The notes under the pieces are model-generated. The model searched no databases, was not told where the DNA came from, and worked only from the letters and a program-made list of their open reading frames with translations. From contig JAOTOL010001310.1 in NCBI GenBank assembly GCA_034440575.1, positions 442,001 through 506,000 on the forward strand: a DNA stretch of 64,000 nucleotides. The letters run 5' to 3'. The DNA is from Imbricaverruca yamaguchii. Lineage: Eukaryota > Arthropoda > Thecostraca > Neoverrucidae. Every line of letters starts with the position of its first letter. Position 1 is the stretch's first letter. Position numbers and translations under genes: made by a program. Of this stretch, positions 11,819 through 21,774 are shown in pieces.

Positions 11819-12096
11819 CAGTGTAAAATAATTGACCGTGTGGCCTTGAAATTCACAGTTAATGGAATTGTGCTATTTCATCCTTGTCTTAGGTTTTTAC
11901 CATTTTGCCACATGTGTGGGCAGTCATTATACACACAACTCTTAAATAATGTAAAATGCATGTGATTGAAGTGAAAGGCATTCTCCTTTCTTAATCCTTA
12001 AGTGGCGATCCTTTATTGTCTTCAAATCTTTCACTATTCCCAAGCAACTTCTTTCTTCATCCACACAGTTAATGGTGAAGTAATTTTATGACACTG
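11819..12096 (+). mobile_element. hAT-B1: 278-bp non-autonomous hAT-type transposon
   Basis: Termini are CAGTGTAAAATAATTGACC and, on the opposite strand, CAGTGTCATAAAATTACTTC. It is flanked by the perfect 8-bp duplication GAGTCACA (11811-11818 and 12097-12104). It has no coding capacity. The length is identical to hAT-B2 at 47495-47772, which lies in the opposite orientation. Confidence 0.94.
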
Positions 12097-12401
12097 GAGT
12101 CACATGCCTTCTGCCATTGAAGTTCGAAGAATGCGTTGATCACCTGGCTGGGATTTGTGGCTGGAAGGGGAAGTATATGTGTAGAAGGCTTACCGGCTGC
12201 CCTTTTTGTCGCTGCATCAGCTATATCATTTCCGGTGATTCCCACATGGCTAAGGACCCAGCATAGCGTGACGCTTTTCCCAGACTGGTTGAGGGTATTA
12301 AGGCGAATTGTGATGTCCTGTAAAAGGGGATCGCGCGGATAAAATGATTTCAGAACCAAGAAACTGCTTAATGAATCTGAGACAATAAGATGAGTACTTG
12401 C

Positions 12402-13202
12402 CAGTGTGACATTTTTTGAAGAAAATGGGTGGAAAATACCACCTAATGAAAGGCAAATCACCTCCCTGACTATGGCTTTTGTGGCATCCTTGCTTGCTGG
12501 CTGCTGATTATGAAACCAACATTAACTCAACTGAAGACATCCTGATGGCCTTCAACAATTCAAGTATGCCATAGTTAGGGTGCACCAATGACCTCTGATC
12601 AGGAAATTTCTTAAAACTGTATCACAGAGCCTCTTCTGATTCAGATAGTCTACCCAGTATCCTGAAACCCGGTATCATCCAGCACTCCTTAAGTCCTTAT
12701 TCAGCAAGCGATGAAGCCCTGCATTGAATACAATATGCAGGCTTATCAAAGTTGCTCAGTGATAAATTATTCCACTTTCTGAACACTCAATCGACATCCT
12801 TCTTCAAGAAGTATCAGCATCCTGCTCATTGATATGAAGTATTTCTGTCTCCTTTGTAACAATATCCTGTTTATAAATAGCATGTGCATGCCCTTAATAT
12901 GGAATGGTGTTACACAAACATTTTGCAATGCAATTCGGGTAAAGGGATGACCTATGTGATAGGGGATACAATACCAGTTCATCATAGTTATTATTCTCCT
13001 TATCCCAAATACATCTTTTCTTAAATTATGGATCTTAAAACAAATGATAAAGGTCCAGTCATAATCACCTACACCATCAACCATTTTAGTCTGAAAGGCA
13101 TCATAAATTTTTTAATTACACTAATTGCATGTCAAATTTTGACATCCTGCTATGCTCATTTCGACATCTCACACCTAATGAAAAACCAATATTTTAACCC
13201 TG
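12402..13202 (-). mobile_element. hAT-A2: 801-bp non-autonomous hAT-type transposon
   Basis: It is an inverted copy of hAT-A1. On the plus strand it begins CAGTGTGACATTTTTTG and ends AATATTTTAACCCTG. It is flanked by the perfect 8-bp duplication GTACTTGC (12394-12401 and 13203-13210). It lacks the 55-bp LINE-tail insert of hAT-A1. It has a ~50-bp segment, around 12550-12605, that hAT-A1 lacks. Confidence 0.94.
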
Positions 13203-14200
13203 GTACTTGCATGCCCCACTTCAATGAAGCATAGCGTATTTTTAATGGCCATCAATTCCGTGGTATACACGGATGCGTGTGCAGGTAATGCAAATGTCCT
13301 TGTGTTGGGGCCATTCACGGAAGCACAGCGTTCACCATTTGCTGTCCTTGAACCGTCGGTATAAGTAAAAGCACATTCACGATAAGTTCTATGGCTCTAG
13401 GGCTTTAATGCGACAGAGCCCTGTTATTACCTTCGCTTTGCGAGTATATGCAAAGTGAATGTCTATCAAAGGAGGAGTCAGTTCTCAATGGGGAGTTGGT
13501 ATTAAATCCACCCACATGATGCTGCGCAGGCGAATGCTGCTCTCCTGCAGCAACTCCTGCACACGGGAACAAAATGGGTTTGAACTTGTGCCTCGTCGCT
13601 GCTGGAATATCTCCTGCATGCGAGAGGAAAACATGGACTCATAAGCAGGGTGCGTGGGGAATTGCTTTAACCTACAAGGGTAGCGCAGTCCGAGTCTGGC
13701 TCTTCTCATTGATAATGGCGGCTCATGAGCTTCCACCAAGATACTGGCGATTGGCGAAGTGCGGAATGCTCCCGTTGCGATTCTCAAGGCTGCATGACGG
13801 ATGGTGTCCAGACTGCGTTTGTTCGAGGTGCTGACCGAGTCGTAGACAACGCAGCAGTAATCAAGTTTGGATCGTATAAGTGATCGGTATAATCGTAGAA
13901 GGGTAGTTTTGTCCGATCCGTATGCAGTCCTAGACAGGCACTTCAGGAGATTCAAGTAACTACTGCACGATTCGCGCAGAACTTGGAGGTGGTGTCTATA
14001 CTTAATGCGGGTGTCGAAGAGGACACTCAAAAATCTTGCTGTTGGTCGGAAAAGTATTTCTTGTCCTTAAAGTTAGATTTTTGGATTGCAACAGTTTCGA
14101 CGACGGCAAAAGTGCATAGATAACGTTTTTGTCTTGGAGAATCGGAAACCATTTACAACACTCCACCTTTCCAGATGCGAAATCGCAATCTGCCGCTGTC

Positions 14201-15117
14201 TCGATAGGTCACCACTTTCAGTGAGTGTGATCTGAGGCAGAGGGCCGTGCCGCACAGGCAGACAGGGGCATTTATGGCTTCCCGGAAGTCCATGGGCGAC
14301 ACGTCGGACGTGTAACGTGTAACGCATGCGTGGTCATGTATGGCACGCGCGGACTCACTCACTCCTGGCTGGATGAACTAGATGGATTCTGGCCGGTGCA
14401 CTGCCCGGCTCAATGTCAGCCAACTGTCAGTCTGTCAAATGTTGCACTCGTGGCGCAAAATAGGACTCCACGTTCATCCAGACTTCACAGTGCATCGTGA
14501 ACTTCAACTGACAACTGGTCTTGATCTTTCACTTATGCAAGATGCCTTACTTTGTGTTACATAAGATGTGGCGTTATCAGTGGCGTATCCGGGTACTTTT
14601 TTGTGTGAGGGATCCAGTCCAACAGGGCTGCCCCTATCGGAAAGGTGTGACCCTCTCTGAAAAGGAGTGCTGCTACTACCAAGGAAAGCATTGCCACAAG
14701 AGTTTTCAATAGGTGGGAGAACCTGCATTCTGCTGAAGCTCTGAACAACATTATGAAACCTGCAACTCAAACAATAAATGCACGCCCTTTTGCTGACTAC
14801 TCTGTCGCGTACCGCGGCCAGAAGATCAGCACATCCTACCGCCGGCGGTGCTCGAATGGGCAATGGAAGTTGGTTCGGCTGGAGACGAACGTGTGACCCA
14901 GCCGTCACCAGCCGGTCACCCACGGCCAAAATCAGCTGGCTCTCCACGCCAACGAGCGGCCGACGCGACACCATCACGCGGCCTGGTCGACCTCGGACTT
15001 CATCGGCGCATGAAGTCCTATCAGCCATCTGACGTCAGCAGCGATGTCGGAACCGACAACCGCCGGCCGATGTTGGCTCCGCATCTGCCGCGCGCCGAAA
15101 CGAGTCAGGGAGGCGTC
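14201..15117. other. No gene recognised; possible lone hAT-like end at 14578
   Basis: CAGTGGCGTATCCGGGTAC begins at 14578 and resembles a hAT terminus. I see no matching end or duplication, so it is only a candidate fossil. The rest is unassigned. Confidence 0.4.
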
Positions 15118-15312
15118 GGTCCCCAGGCAGCCGGGGCAGTCCCCAGGAAGCCGAAGTCAGTCCCCAGGCAGCCTGGGTCGTCTCCAGGCAGTCGGGTCGT
15201 CTCTAGCCAGCCGGGGTCGTCTCCAGGCAGCCGGGGTCGTCTCCAGGCAGCCGAGGTCCGTCCCCAGACAGCCGAGGTCTGTCCCCAGACAGCCGAGGTC
15301 GGTAGGCAGACG
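15118..15312. repeat. ~20-bp minisatellite (CCCAGGCAGCCGGGGTCG type)
   Basis: About ten units vary around CCCAGGCAGCCGGGGTCG and CCCAGACAGCCGAGGTC. Apparent proteins on both strands come from the repeat. Confidence 0.88.
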
Positions 15313-15359
15313 ACAGGGTGAGCGGCCAGGCCAGTGCCAGGGATCGAGGCGGGGCGGCC

Positions 15360-15884
15360 GGAGTCGCAGCAGCAACAGATGTAGGCATCGGAAACTTCCC
15401 AATGGCCGGCGTCGTAGCAGCAGCAGACGCGGGTACTTGAAACTCCCAAATGACTCAGAGCGCCCCAAAGGTATAAATAGCCGCGAAGCTCGCTGGTCGG
15501 CTGGTCAGACCGGGTCGGTCCGCAGGCCCACCGACTAAACAAACAACACTTCAGATTCCCGTCAGAAACCCAATATGCCACCATACACTGTCCTATTTAT
15601 ATAACATAGCGCACATAGATGAACATGACAATCTGGGGGTACGATATCGATAGTGACGGTCACCGGGAATGATTTTGGCTGAGTTCGCTGCCCACCGACA
15701 GAGACCCCACACTGCTGATGGCCGGTCCATCTGCCCACCTTGCCACGTGTCATGTGCACGCAGACGCGTGGCCTTACCAGGCGGCAGTTTAAGATGAACA
15801 ACAACCATGGGGTTGGAGCCCTCCAAAAAGAAACTCCACCTGTGGATTTTGTCTCAGTCGTATCGCATGCGTGATTTACCGATG
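15360..15884. other. Short duplicated block, otherwise nothing recognised
   Basis: A ~47-bp segment with GTCG(C/T)AGCAGCAGCA and a following CTT(C/G)AAACT(C/T)CC-like part occurs twice, at 15360-15450. Beyond it I see no feature. Confidence 0.45.
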
Positions 15885-16270
15885 GAAGCGCTGCCTGCTC
15901 TGCCTCTTGGGAAGCACTACCTGCAGGAATAATCCATGGGAAGCACTGCCTGCTACAGTAACCCATGGAAAGTGTTGCCTACAATAATAATCCATGGGAA
16001 GCATTGCCGGCAAGAATGACCGATGAGAAACACTGCATGCAGGAGCAATCCATGGGAAGGATGGCCTGCAGGAATTATCCATGGGAAACATTGCCCGCAG
16101 GAATAATACGTGGTTAGCACTGCCTGCAGGAACAATTCATGGGAAAGACTTCCTCCATGAGCGATTCGTGGGAGACAATCGACCAACGGGAACCGCCGTC
16201 TGCAAGTAATTTCTAGCAGACCAATTGTCCATGGGAAACACCACCTTTGGAAGTGATCCGTGGGAAATGA
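15885..16270. repeat. ~38-bp minisatellite
   Basis: About ten units contain CCATGGGAAGCACTGCCTGC and an AGGAATAAT-like part. The ATGGG core gives each unit an NcoI-like CCATGG. Confidence 0.85.
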
Positions 16271-16359
16271 CATCGTCTTCAGAAGAGGCTCGTGGGAGAC
16301 AGAGGGTGATGCGAGAGGCCAGCCCAACAGAGCAGCGCCACCCAGCCCAGCTACAGTGA

Positions 16360-16768
16360 CCAGGTGGTGGCGAAAATGTAGCGACAAGGTGGCAGTGGCA
16401 TTGTGGTGGCGACAAGGTGGCAGCAATCAGGTGGTCGTGACATGGTGGCAGCGATCAGGTGATGGTGACAAGGTGTCAGTGATCACAGGTGGCGACAAGG
16501 TGGCAGCGATCAGGTGGTCGTGACATGGTGGCAGCGATCAGGTGGTCGTGACATGGCGGCAGCGATCAGGTGATGGTGACAAGGTGTCAGTGATCACAGG
16601 TGGCGACAAGGTGCCAGTGATCAGGTGGTGAAAAGGTGGCAGTGATCAGGTGGTGACAAGATCGCAGTTGTTAGGTGATGTCAAGGTGACAGTGATCAGT
16701 TGGCGATAAGGTGTCAGCAATTAAGTGGTGACAAGGTGATAGTAATTAGATGGTGACAAAGTGGCAGA
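16360..16768. repeat. ~24-bp minisatellite, left part
   Basis: Units of the form AGGTGGTGACAAGGTGGCAG plus TGATC. The array stops at LINE-3 and resumes at 17937-17992. Confidence 0.88.
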
Positions 16769-16829
16769 CTGATTGATTGAATGATTCGGCTTAGGGGAGC
16801 ATTATTTGCTACTGGTTATGTAGCGCCTA
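16769..16829 (-). other. Hairpin-tail motif at the 3' end of LINE-3
   Basis: The minus strand reads AGGCGCTACATAACCAGTAG, then a loop and GCTCCCCTAAGCC, ending (AATC)n. It is the same arrangement as the free 55-bp units at 8268, 30572, 35088 and 35701. Confidence 0.75.
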
Positions 16830-17069
16830 TATCTCCTTTTCACATTACAATTAGCGGTATGCGTCTGTTTTTTTTTAACGGATTGATTATGTCCAACTGA
16901 ACAGTGGATAAATGTCGATATACTTCATCTGTCTCGACGATCCCACAATTGTCACCTAAAACATCACATAACGTCAATTCGCGGAAATTGGACACGAAGT
17001 GACGTCTTCGTTCCACCACGAAGTTGGGACAAGAAAACGAGTGTGTCTAACTGCCATCGGTGAACCACA

Positions 17070-17930
17070 CTAGGAACAGCGTGTCCTCGCCTCCCTTCTC
17101 AAAAGGTAACCATGCGTTGCATACGTGTGCCCTCTTCGCAAGCGTGTCAGTATCACCTCTTCTCTTTCATGTATTTTTAGCGATGATGTCCATGGTGCCA
17201 AAACTGGTCTGATGTACCGAAGTTTGTTTAAAGCCCAGGAGTTCCAGCTTTTTTGCCACTTTCCTTGGAGGAAGGTATTCACTTTTGCGTAATAATCCCT
17301 GGCGGGGAGAGGCAAAACTCGAGTGCCACGTGACGCGGCACGCTTGGCTGCAGCGTCTCCCAGTTTATTTCCCGTAATACCGGTATGGCTTGGTACCGAA
17401 CATAGGATAATCCTCTTGCCCGCTCTACCCAAACGTGTTAGAATTTCTTGGGCAAAATGGTTTGATGGGTACATGATTGCAGGGCCCGAAGGCTACTCAA
17501 CGAGTCAGTTACAATAAGATATTGGGTTTCATCTCCAACCTCAATAAAATATAATGCCTCAATAATCGCAGCCAACTCAGCAGTGTACACAGATGTATGT
17601 GGCGGTAAAGTAAATGACTTCGTAGCTGTCCGACATACACATGCACAACCCGTCCCATTGACTGTCTTGGACCCGTCAGTGTATGTTCGAGAGTAGCAAC
17701 GGTACGATTATAATAGCTCCAGTGCTTCTGCCTTGAAAAGCTCTGAGACTGTTTGTCCTTTCTTGGTATTCGCAAGGAAGACACCAATTTATGGTAAGGT
17801 GAGTTCCCATGGCGGAATTTGTGTGTTTCATCCTCGCAACACCCCGCAGTGGGATTTGAGCCTCTTGAAGTGGTACGCGGATTCTGGCACAGAGTGGTCG
17901 TAGTCTCTCATCTCTCTGCCCACGGAAATA
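17070..17930 (-). pseudogene. LINE-3 RNase H and C-terminal remnant
   Basis: Part 17474-17070 holds PSHTGITGNKLGDAAAKRA, matching the RNase H SHxGIxGN block, then KWQKSWNSW and ILTRLRRGHTYATHGYLL, a tail typical of I-type ORF2. Upstream, at 17660-17500, lie the start of RNase H (VYTAELAAII in another frame) and the DSLSSL region. Frameshifts separate the parts. Confidence 0.75.
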
Positions 17931-17936
17931 CAAGGT

Positions 17937-17992
17937 GGTAGCAATTAGGTGGTGACAAGGTGGCGGCAATTAGGTGGTGACAAAGGTGACGT
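17937..17992. repeat. ~24-bp minisatellite, right part
   Basis: Two to three units of AGGTGGT(A/G)GCAATTAGG and GTGACAAGGTGGCGGC continue the array interrupted by LINE-3. Confidence 0.8.
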
Positions 17993-18299
17993 GTCTCTGA
18001 TGTCGCCGGGTGTGAGCTGAAAAGTCCGTGGAGTGGCCGGGTTGCCTATCCCGGCCTCGAGGCGGTGTCCAATGGCAGACCGCCACCTCCTTACACCACA
18101 TCAGTTGATAACAAACCTTGTGGCGCTTGTACGGATAAAAGCAGAGCGGAAAAGGCACTTGTATGTACTGCTTAGGAATTTGGTGATGTTCTGAGTTACG
18201 TTGAGCGAAAGGCACGCTGGTCGGATGCTTTGGTACATTAACTGTTTAACCAGATGGCCTGCCCGTAGAGCATTTTGTTTTGCTCACATGCACCGGACC

Positions 18300-19015
18300 A
18301 CGGTCCGGAACAGCGGGTCCAGTGCCGCCCCGGGTGGCAGGTCCAGTGCCGCCCCGGGTGGCGGGCCCAGTACGGTCCCGGGCGGCGGGTCCAGTGCCGC
18401 CCCGGGTGGCGGGTCTGGTACGGTCCCGGGCGGCGGGCCCAGTACGGCCCCGGGTGGCGGGTCTGGTACGGTCCCGGGTGGCGGGCCCAGTACGGCCCCG
18501 GGTGGCGGGTCTGGTACGGTCCCCGCAGGCGGGTCCAGTGCCGCCCCGGGCGGCGGGCCCAGTACGGCCCCGGGTGGCGGGTCTGGTACGGTCCCGGGCG
18601 GCGGGCCCAGTACGGTCCCGGGCGGCGGGCCCAGTACGGCCCCGGGTGGCGGGCCCAGTACGGTCCCCGCAGGCGGGTCCAGTGCCGCCCCGGGCGGCGG
18701 GCCCAGTACGGCCCCGGGTGGCGGGTCTGGTACGGTCCCGGGCGGCGGGCCCAGTACGGTCCCGGGCGGCGGGCCCAGTACGGCCCCGGGTGGCGGGTCT
18801 GGTACGGTCCCCGCAGGCGGGTCCAGTGCCGCCCCGGGCGGCGGGCCCAGTACGGCCCCGGGTGGCGGGTCTGGTACGGTCCCGGGCGGCGGGCCCAGTA
18901 CGGTCCCGGGCGGCGGGCCCAGTACGGCCCCGGGTGGCGGGCCCAGTACGGTCCCCGCAGGCAGGCCCAGTACGGTCCCGGGCGGCGGGCCCAGTACGGT
19001 CCCGGGCGGCAGCGG
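18300..19015. repeat. GC-rich 24-bp minisatellite with a 144-bp higher-order unit
   Basis: About 29 units vary around GGCGGGCCCAGTACGGTCCC. From 18534 to 18965 six variant units form a 144-bp block present three times, at 18534, 18678 and 18822. All six reading frames remain open through the array because the unit has no stop and its length is a multiple of three. I do not call a gene. Confidence 0.92.
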
Positions 19016-19054
19016 CACTGTGTCGGACCACCATCCGCGGTGACCGGCCGGGGG

Positions 19055-19215
19055 CAGCGTGCACACACTCCGTGTCGCCCGGGGGCAGCCTGTACACACC
19101 GTGTGTCGCCCGGGAGCAGCCTGTACACACCGTGTGTCGCCCGGGGGCAGCCTGTACACACCGTGTGTCGCCCGGGGGCAGCCTGTACACACCGTGACCG
19201 GCCGAGGGCAGACTG
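19055..19215. repeat. ~31-bp minisatellite
   Basis: About five units of the form GCCCGGGGGCAGCCTGTAC plus ACACCGTGTGTC. It directly follows the 24-bp array. Confidence 0.9.
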
Positions 19216-19949
19216 TACACATTCTATGTCGGTCAGGGTGGGCGCACATTCCGCGCGCGCGGTCCTGCCGGCTAATCGCCGTCCATTAGGTGCCGGACGC
19301 GCACCACCGTTCTCTCGACGGCAAGACCCGTGTCGGGTAAAGCCCGGTTCACACCGCGACAGGATGGGATGAGAAACGGCACTGCCGGCCGCTCGCTTGC
19401 GATTTTGTGACGTCACACGACCAAATATGGTAAGCGACCGCCCCGGCCGTTTTGGCTCTGGCTTTTGCCGGTGTGAATCGGAGAGAGGTCAGACGAGAAA
19501 CGGCGCCGTTTGGCACGCACAAGAAAAGTTGGATTGAAGTCAACTTTTGTGTCGGCCTCGTGGCGTTCTGTTGTCGGCGGGCACGTGGCAAGGGGTACCG
19601 TTGGCAGATAGGTGAACTTTGGTGATGGAGGTGGAGCATTTGCGCAATATTTCAGTCAAAGATGGTCTATACTGAAGCACCGCATTGGTTGTATGTGTTT
19701 TGGATGCCCAATTTGATTTAACATTATAGGGAAGAGGGGTTGTATCTGAACATGTTTTGTTTCCTGAACACCTATTTTTGGATGTCTCTCACATCATATT
19801 CAGCATATAAACATAACACCACCACCGCCACCGTCGGTGGTCAGACAGGAAATCGGCAGCGCCATCCGTAATCAGACCGCTGGCTGGAGTTGTTGGCGCC
19901 ATGGTTTATGGTGTCGGTGGGTGGTGAACAGTGGTAGGCGTCAGGCAGC
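19216..19949. other. No feature recognised
   Basis: GC-rich to mixed sequence with no recognisable ORF. A CCACC-rich patch lies at 19817-19840. Confidence 0.4.
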
Positions 19950-20235
19950 GGTATGGTGACGCTGTGGAAGCTCAGGTGGGGCACGTGGTATGGCGATGCT
20001 GTGGAAGCTCAGGTGGGGCACGTGGTATGGTGATACTGTGGAAGCTCAGATGGAGCACGTGGTATGGCGATGCTGTGGAAGCTCGGATGGAGCACGTGGT
20101 ATGGCGATGCTGTGGAAGATCAGACGCTGCCCTCAATGGCACAAGCCGCTGCCGTCAGTGCCATAAGACGCTGCCATCAGTGACATAAGACGCTACCGTC
20201 GGTGGCACAAGACGCTGCCGTCAGTTCCATGAGAC
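19950..20235. repeat. ~36-bp and ~27-bp minisatellites
   Basis: From 19950 to about 20125 there are five units with TATGGCGATGCTGTGGAAGC and GGGCACGTGG or GAGCACGTGG. From 20125 to 20235 there are four units with AAGACGCTGCCGTCAGTG. Confidence 0.88.
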
Positions 20236-20878
20236 GCGTGATAAGCCTTTTTACGATAGTGATGAGGAATGTCAAGTCAGACATCCATCAGTCTCATTTT
20301 AATTGTCACAGAAATATTTCCCCGAAGGAGTCGGATAAGCAGCTATGAACATTATTATGATGGAGTTGTGTTATCAAGATGGCAATCATACTCCTATCTA
20401 GACCAATTCAGGACATAAATCTTGATAACCCGATTAGATCTGGACACCTTACAATCGATGCTCTAGTGAAATGGTCGATATCCATGGTTGAGCCATGTAG
20501 TATTGCAGATATTCTAACCGCAACATCAACCTTTGCGACGAAAGTACCAGGTTCGCTACACTTAATTTACTGTGCATGCATCAGTAGCTTGTGACATCAA
20601 GAGCTTTCGTCAATCCGCACATAGGGTCGTAATTTTCGAGACAACATTGGCGTAGAATCTTCCACACTGCCCCATGGCTATCGCCGAATAATAGAAACAG
20701 GCCGTAGCTTCCGTCACAGCGTGTAAAATTGCACCTTCCGATAAACGCAACTTTAAAATGACATTTACCAAACCACAATTCGGTACCATTGTATTATCCG
20801 CTCTTTGCTTGGAGTGACTGGGTTCGGATGACGCTAAAGACACTTGTATTATATGCCTTTTACGTAACTTTGTATTGC
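20236..20878. other. No feature recognised
   Basis: Mixed sequence left of hAT-E, with no ORF of recognisable family. Confidence 0.4.
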
Positions 20879-20886
20879 TTGGACAA

Positions 20887-21189
20887 TAGGGTGTGTCACT
20901 AAGGACCTTTTTTTTGGAAATTGCACTTTGCTTAGTGAAATTATCGTGCAGATCACCTTAAAAAAACCTGTGGTCGAAACCAAATCGAAATCAAACAATA
21001 AACAAAATATGCGACAGGCCAATAAAGAAATAAATTTGCCTGGCGCACGGCGTTGAAGTCTCCAGTGATGGCGGTCCGTTACGATTGACATCTAACACCA
21101 CGCGTCGGCCGCCGTCGGAGCGCCGCCGCGGCGCTGTGACGAAAAAGGCGGCAGTCGGTGCTGTGGATGACTGATGAATGGATTCTGGT
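20887..21189 (+). repeat. hAT-E left terminal inverted repeat
   Basis: About 303 bp, inverted relative to 24335-24626. Shared blocks include TAGTGAAATTATCGTGCAGA, GCGACAGGCC, and a GC palindrome-like GCGCCGCCGCGGCGC near its inner end. Confidence 0.9.
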
Positions 21190-21774
21190 GATGAAGCTCA
21201 TTAATAAAACTCAATGAAAGTGTTTAGTGGGGTAAAAGGCTTTTGATAAGCACCAGTCGCTTAATAAGTTGCCTGGATATCTGACGCATGAAAGAAAGGT
21301 TCACTTTACGTCGCTTGTTCGTTCCATTTTCAATCAGTAGATCTATCGGCGTATAATGCTAATATTTTCACTTTTGAAAGCTTGAACATCTTCAAAATGC
21401 CTCGTCTGTTTACATCGAAGACCAATTAAATCATTCTGAGACACTTGATATCTTATTGTCATGACATATAGACCAGGCGAAATCGGCATCATGCTCCGTT
21501 CCACTACAACCGAAGGAGACGGGCATACAGCGACGTCACCTTTTGTACGAGCGGCCACATTTATTGTACGAACTATCATTTTATAACTGTACTACTTGTC
21601 TACATGCTCGACAGAAAACCCGACATGAAATCCTTTTTGCTGCTGAGCACTGGCATTGCTGACCTGTTTCAACTTCGCCACAATGTAACCGTGGCGGGCC
21701 TCTTCACCAATTACCTTCAAAGACGCCTCGGTCACAACTTTCACCATCCGTTCCACCGTCCGACTGTGCACGGG

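Larger units (their letters stand above)
11645..14190 (-). pseudogene. LINE-2 ORF2 C-terminal part: RT thumb and RNase H (interrupted)
   Basis: Part 14190-14073 ends FRFSKTKTLSMHFCRRRN. Part 14030-13485 holds LYRSLIRSKLDYCCVVYD and ALRIATGAFRTSPIASILVE, typical of I-type elements after the FADD domain. RNase H starts around 13300 with ASVYTTELMAIKNTLCF. It stops at hAT-A2 and resumes at 12393 with THLIVSDSLSSF, then SHVGITGNDIADAATKRAA (12461-12069). After hAT-B1 it resumes near 11810 with ELKTLKSRLVLWKSS and RLRIGHIFATH. Removing each hAT with one duplication restores continuous reading at that junction. The reverse transcriptase core and the endonuclease are missing. Confidence 0.85.
11640..14200 (-). 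mobile_element. LINE-2: 5'-truncated I-type LINE carrying two hAT insertions
   Basis: On the minus strand it starts within the reverse transcriptase thumb (about 14200) and runs through RNase H to a C-terminal tail ending near 11645. It is split by hAT-A2 (12402-13202) inside RNase H and by hAT-B1 (11819-12096) nearer the 3' end. It is closely related to LINE-1 in protein sequence. Confidence 0.85.
16769..17936 (-). mobile_element. LINE-3: 5'-truncated I-type LINE inside a minisatellite
   Basis: On the minus strand it starts at 17936 within the RT C-terminal region. It runs through RNase H and a ~300-bp 3' UTR, and ends at 16769-16829 with a degenerate GGCGC hairpin followed by (AATC)n. The same minisatellite lies on both sides, so any target duplication is hidden by the repeat. 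This copy links the hairpin tail to an I-type LINE. Confidence 0.8.

Noticed and set aside
14578..14596. hAT element starting CAGTGGCGTATCC
   Set aside because: No matching right end or 8-bp duplication could be found. It is kept only as a possible fossil end.
18201..19416. Six overlapping long ORFs (up to 392 residues, Pro/Gly- or Arg/Gly-rich)
   Set aside because: All are produced by a 24-bp repeat with no stop codon in any frame. There is no conserved domain or start context.
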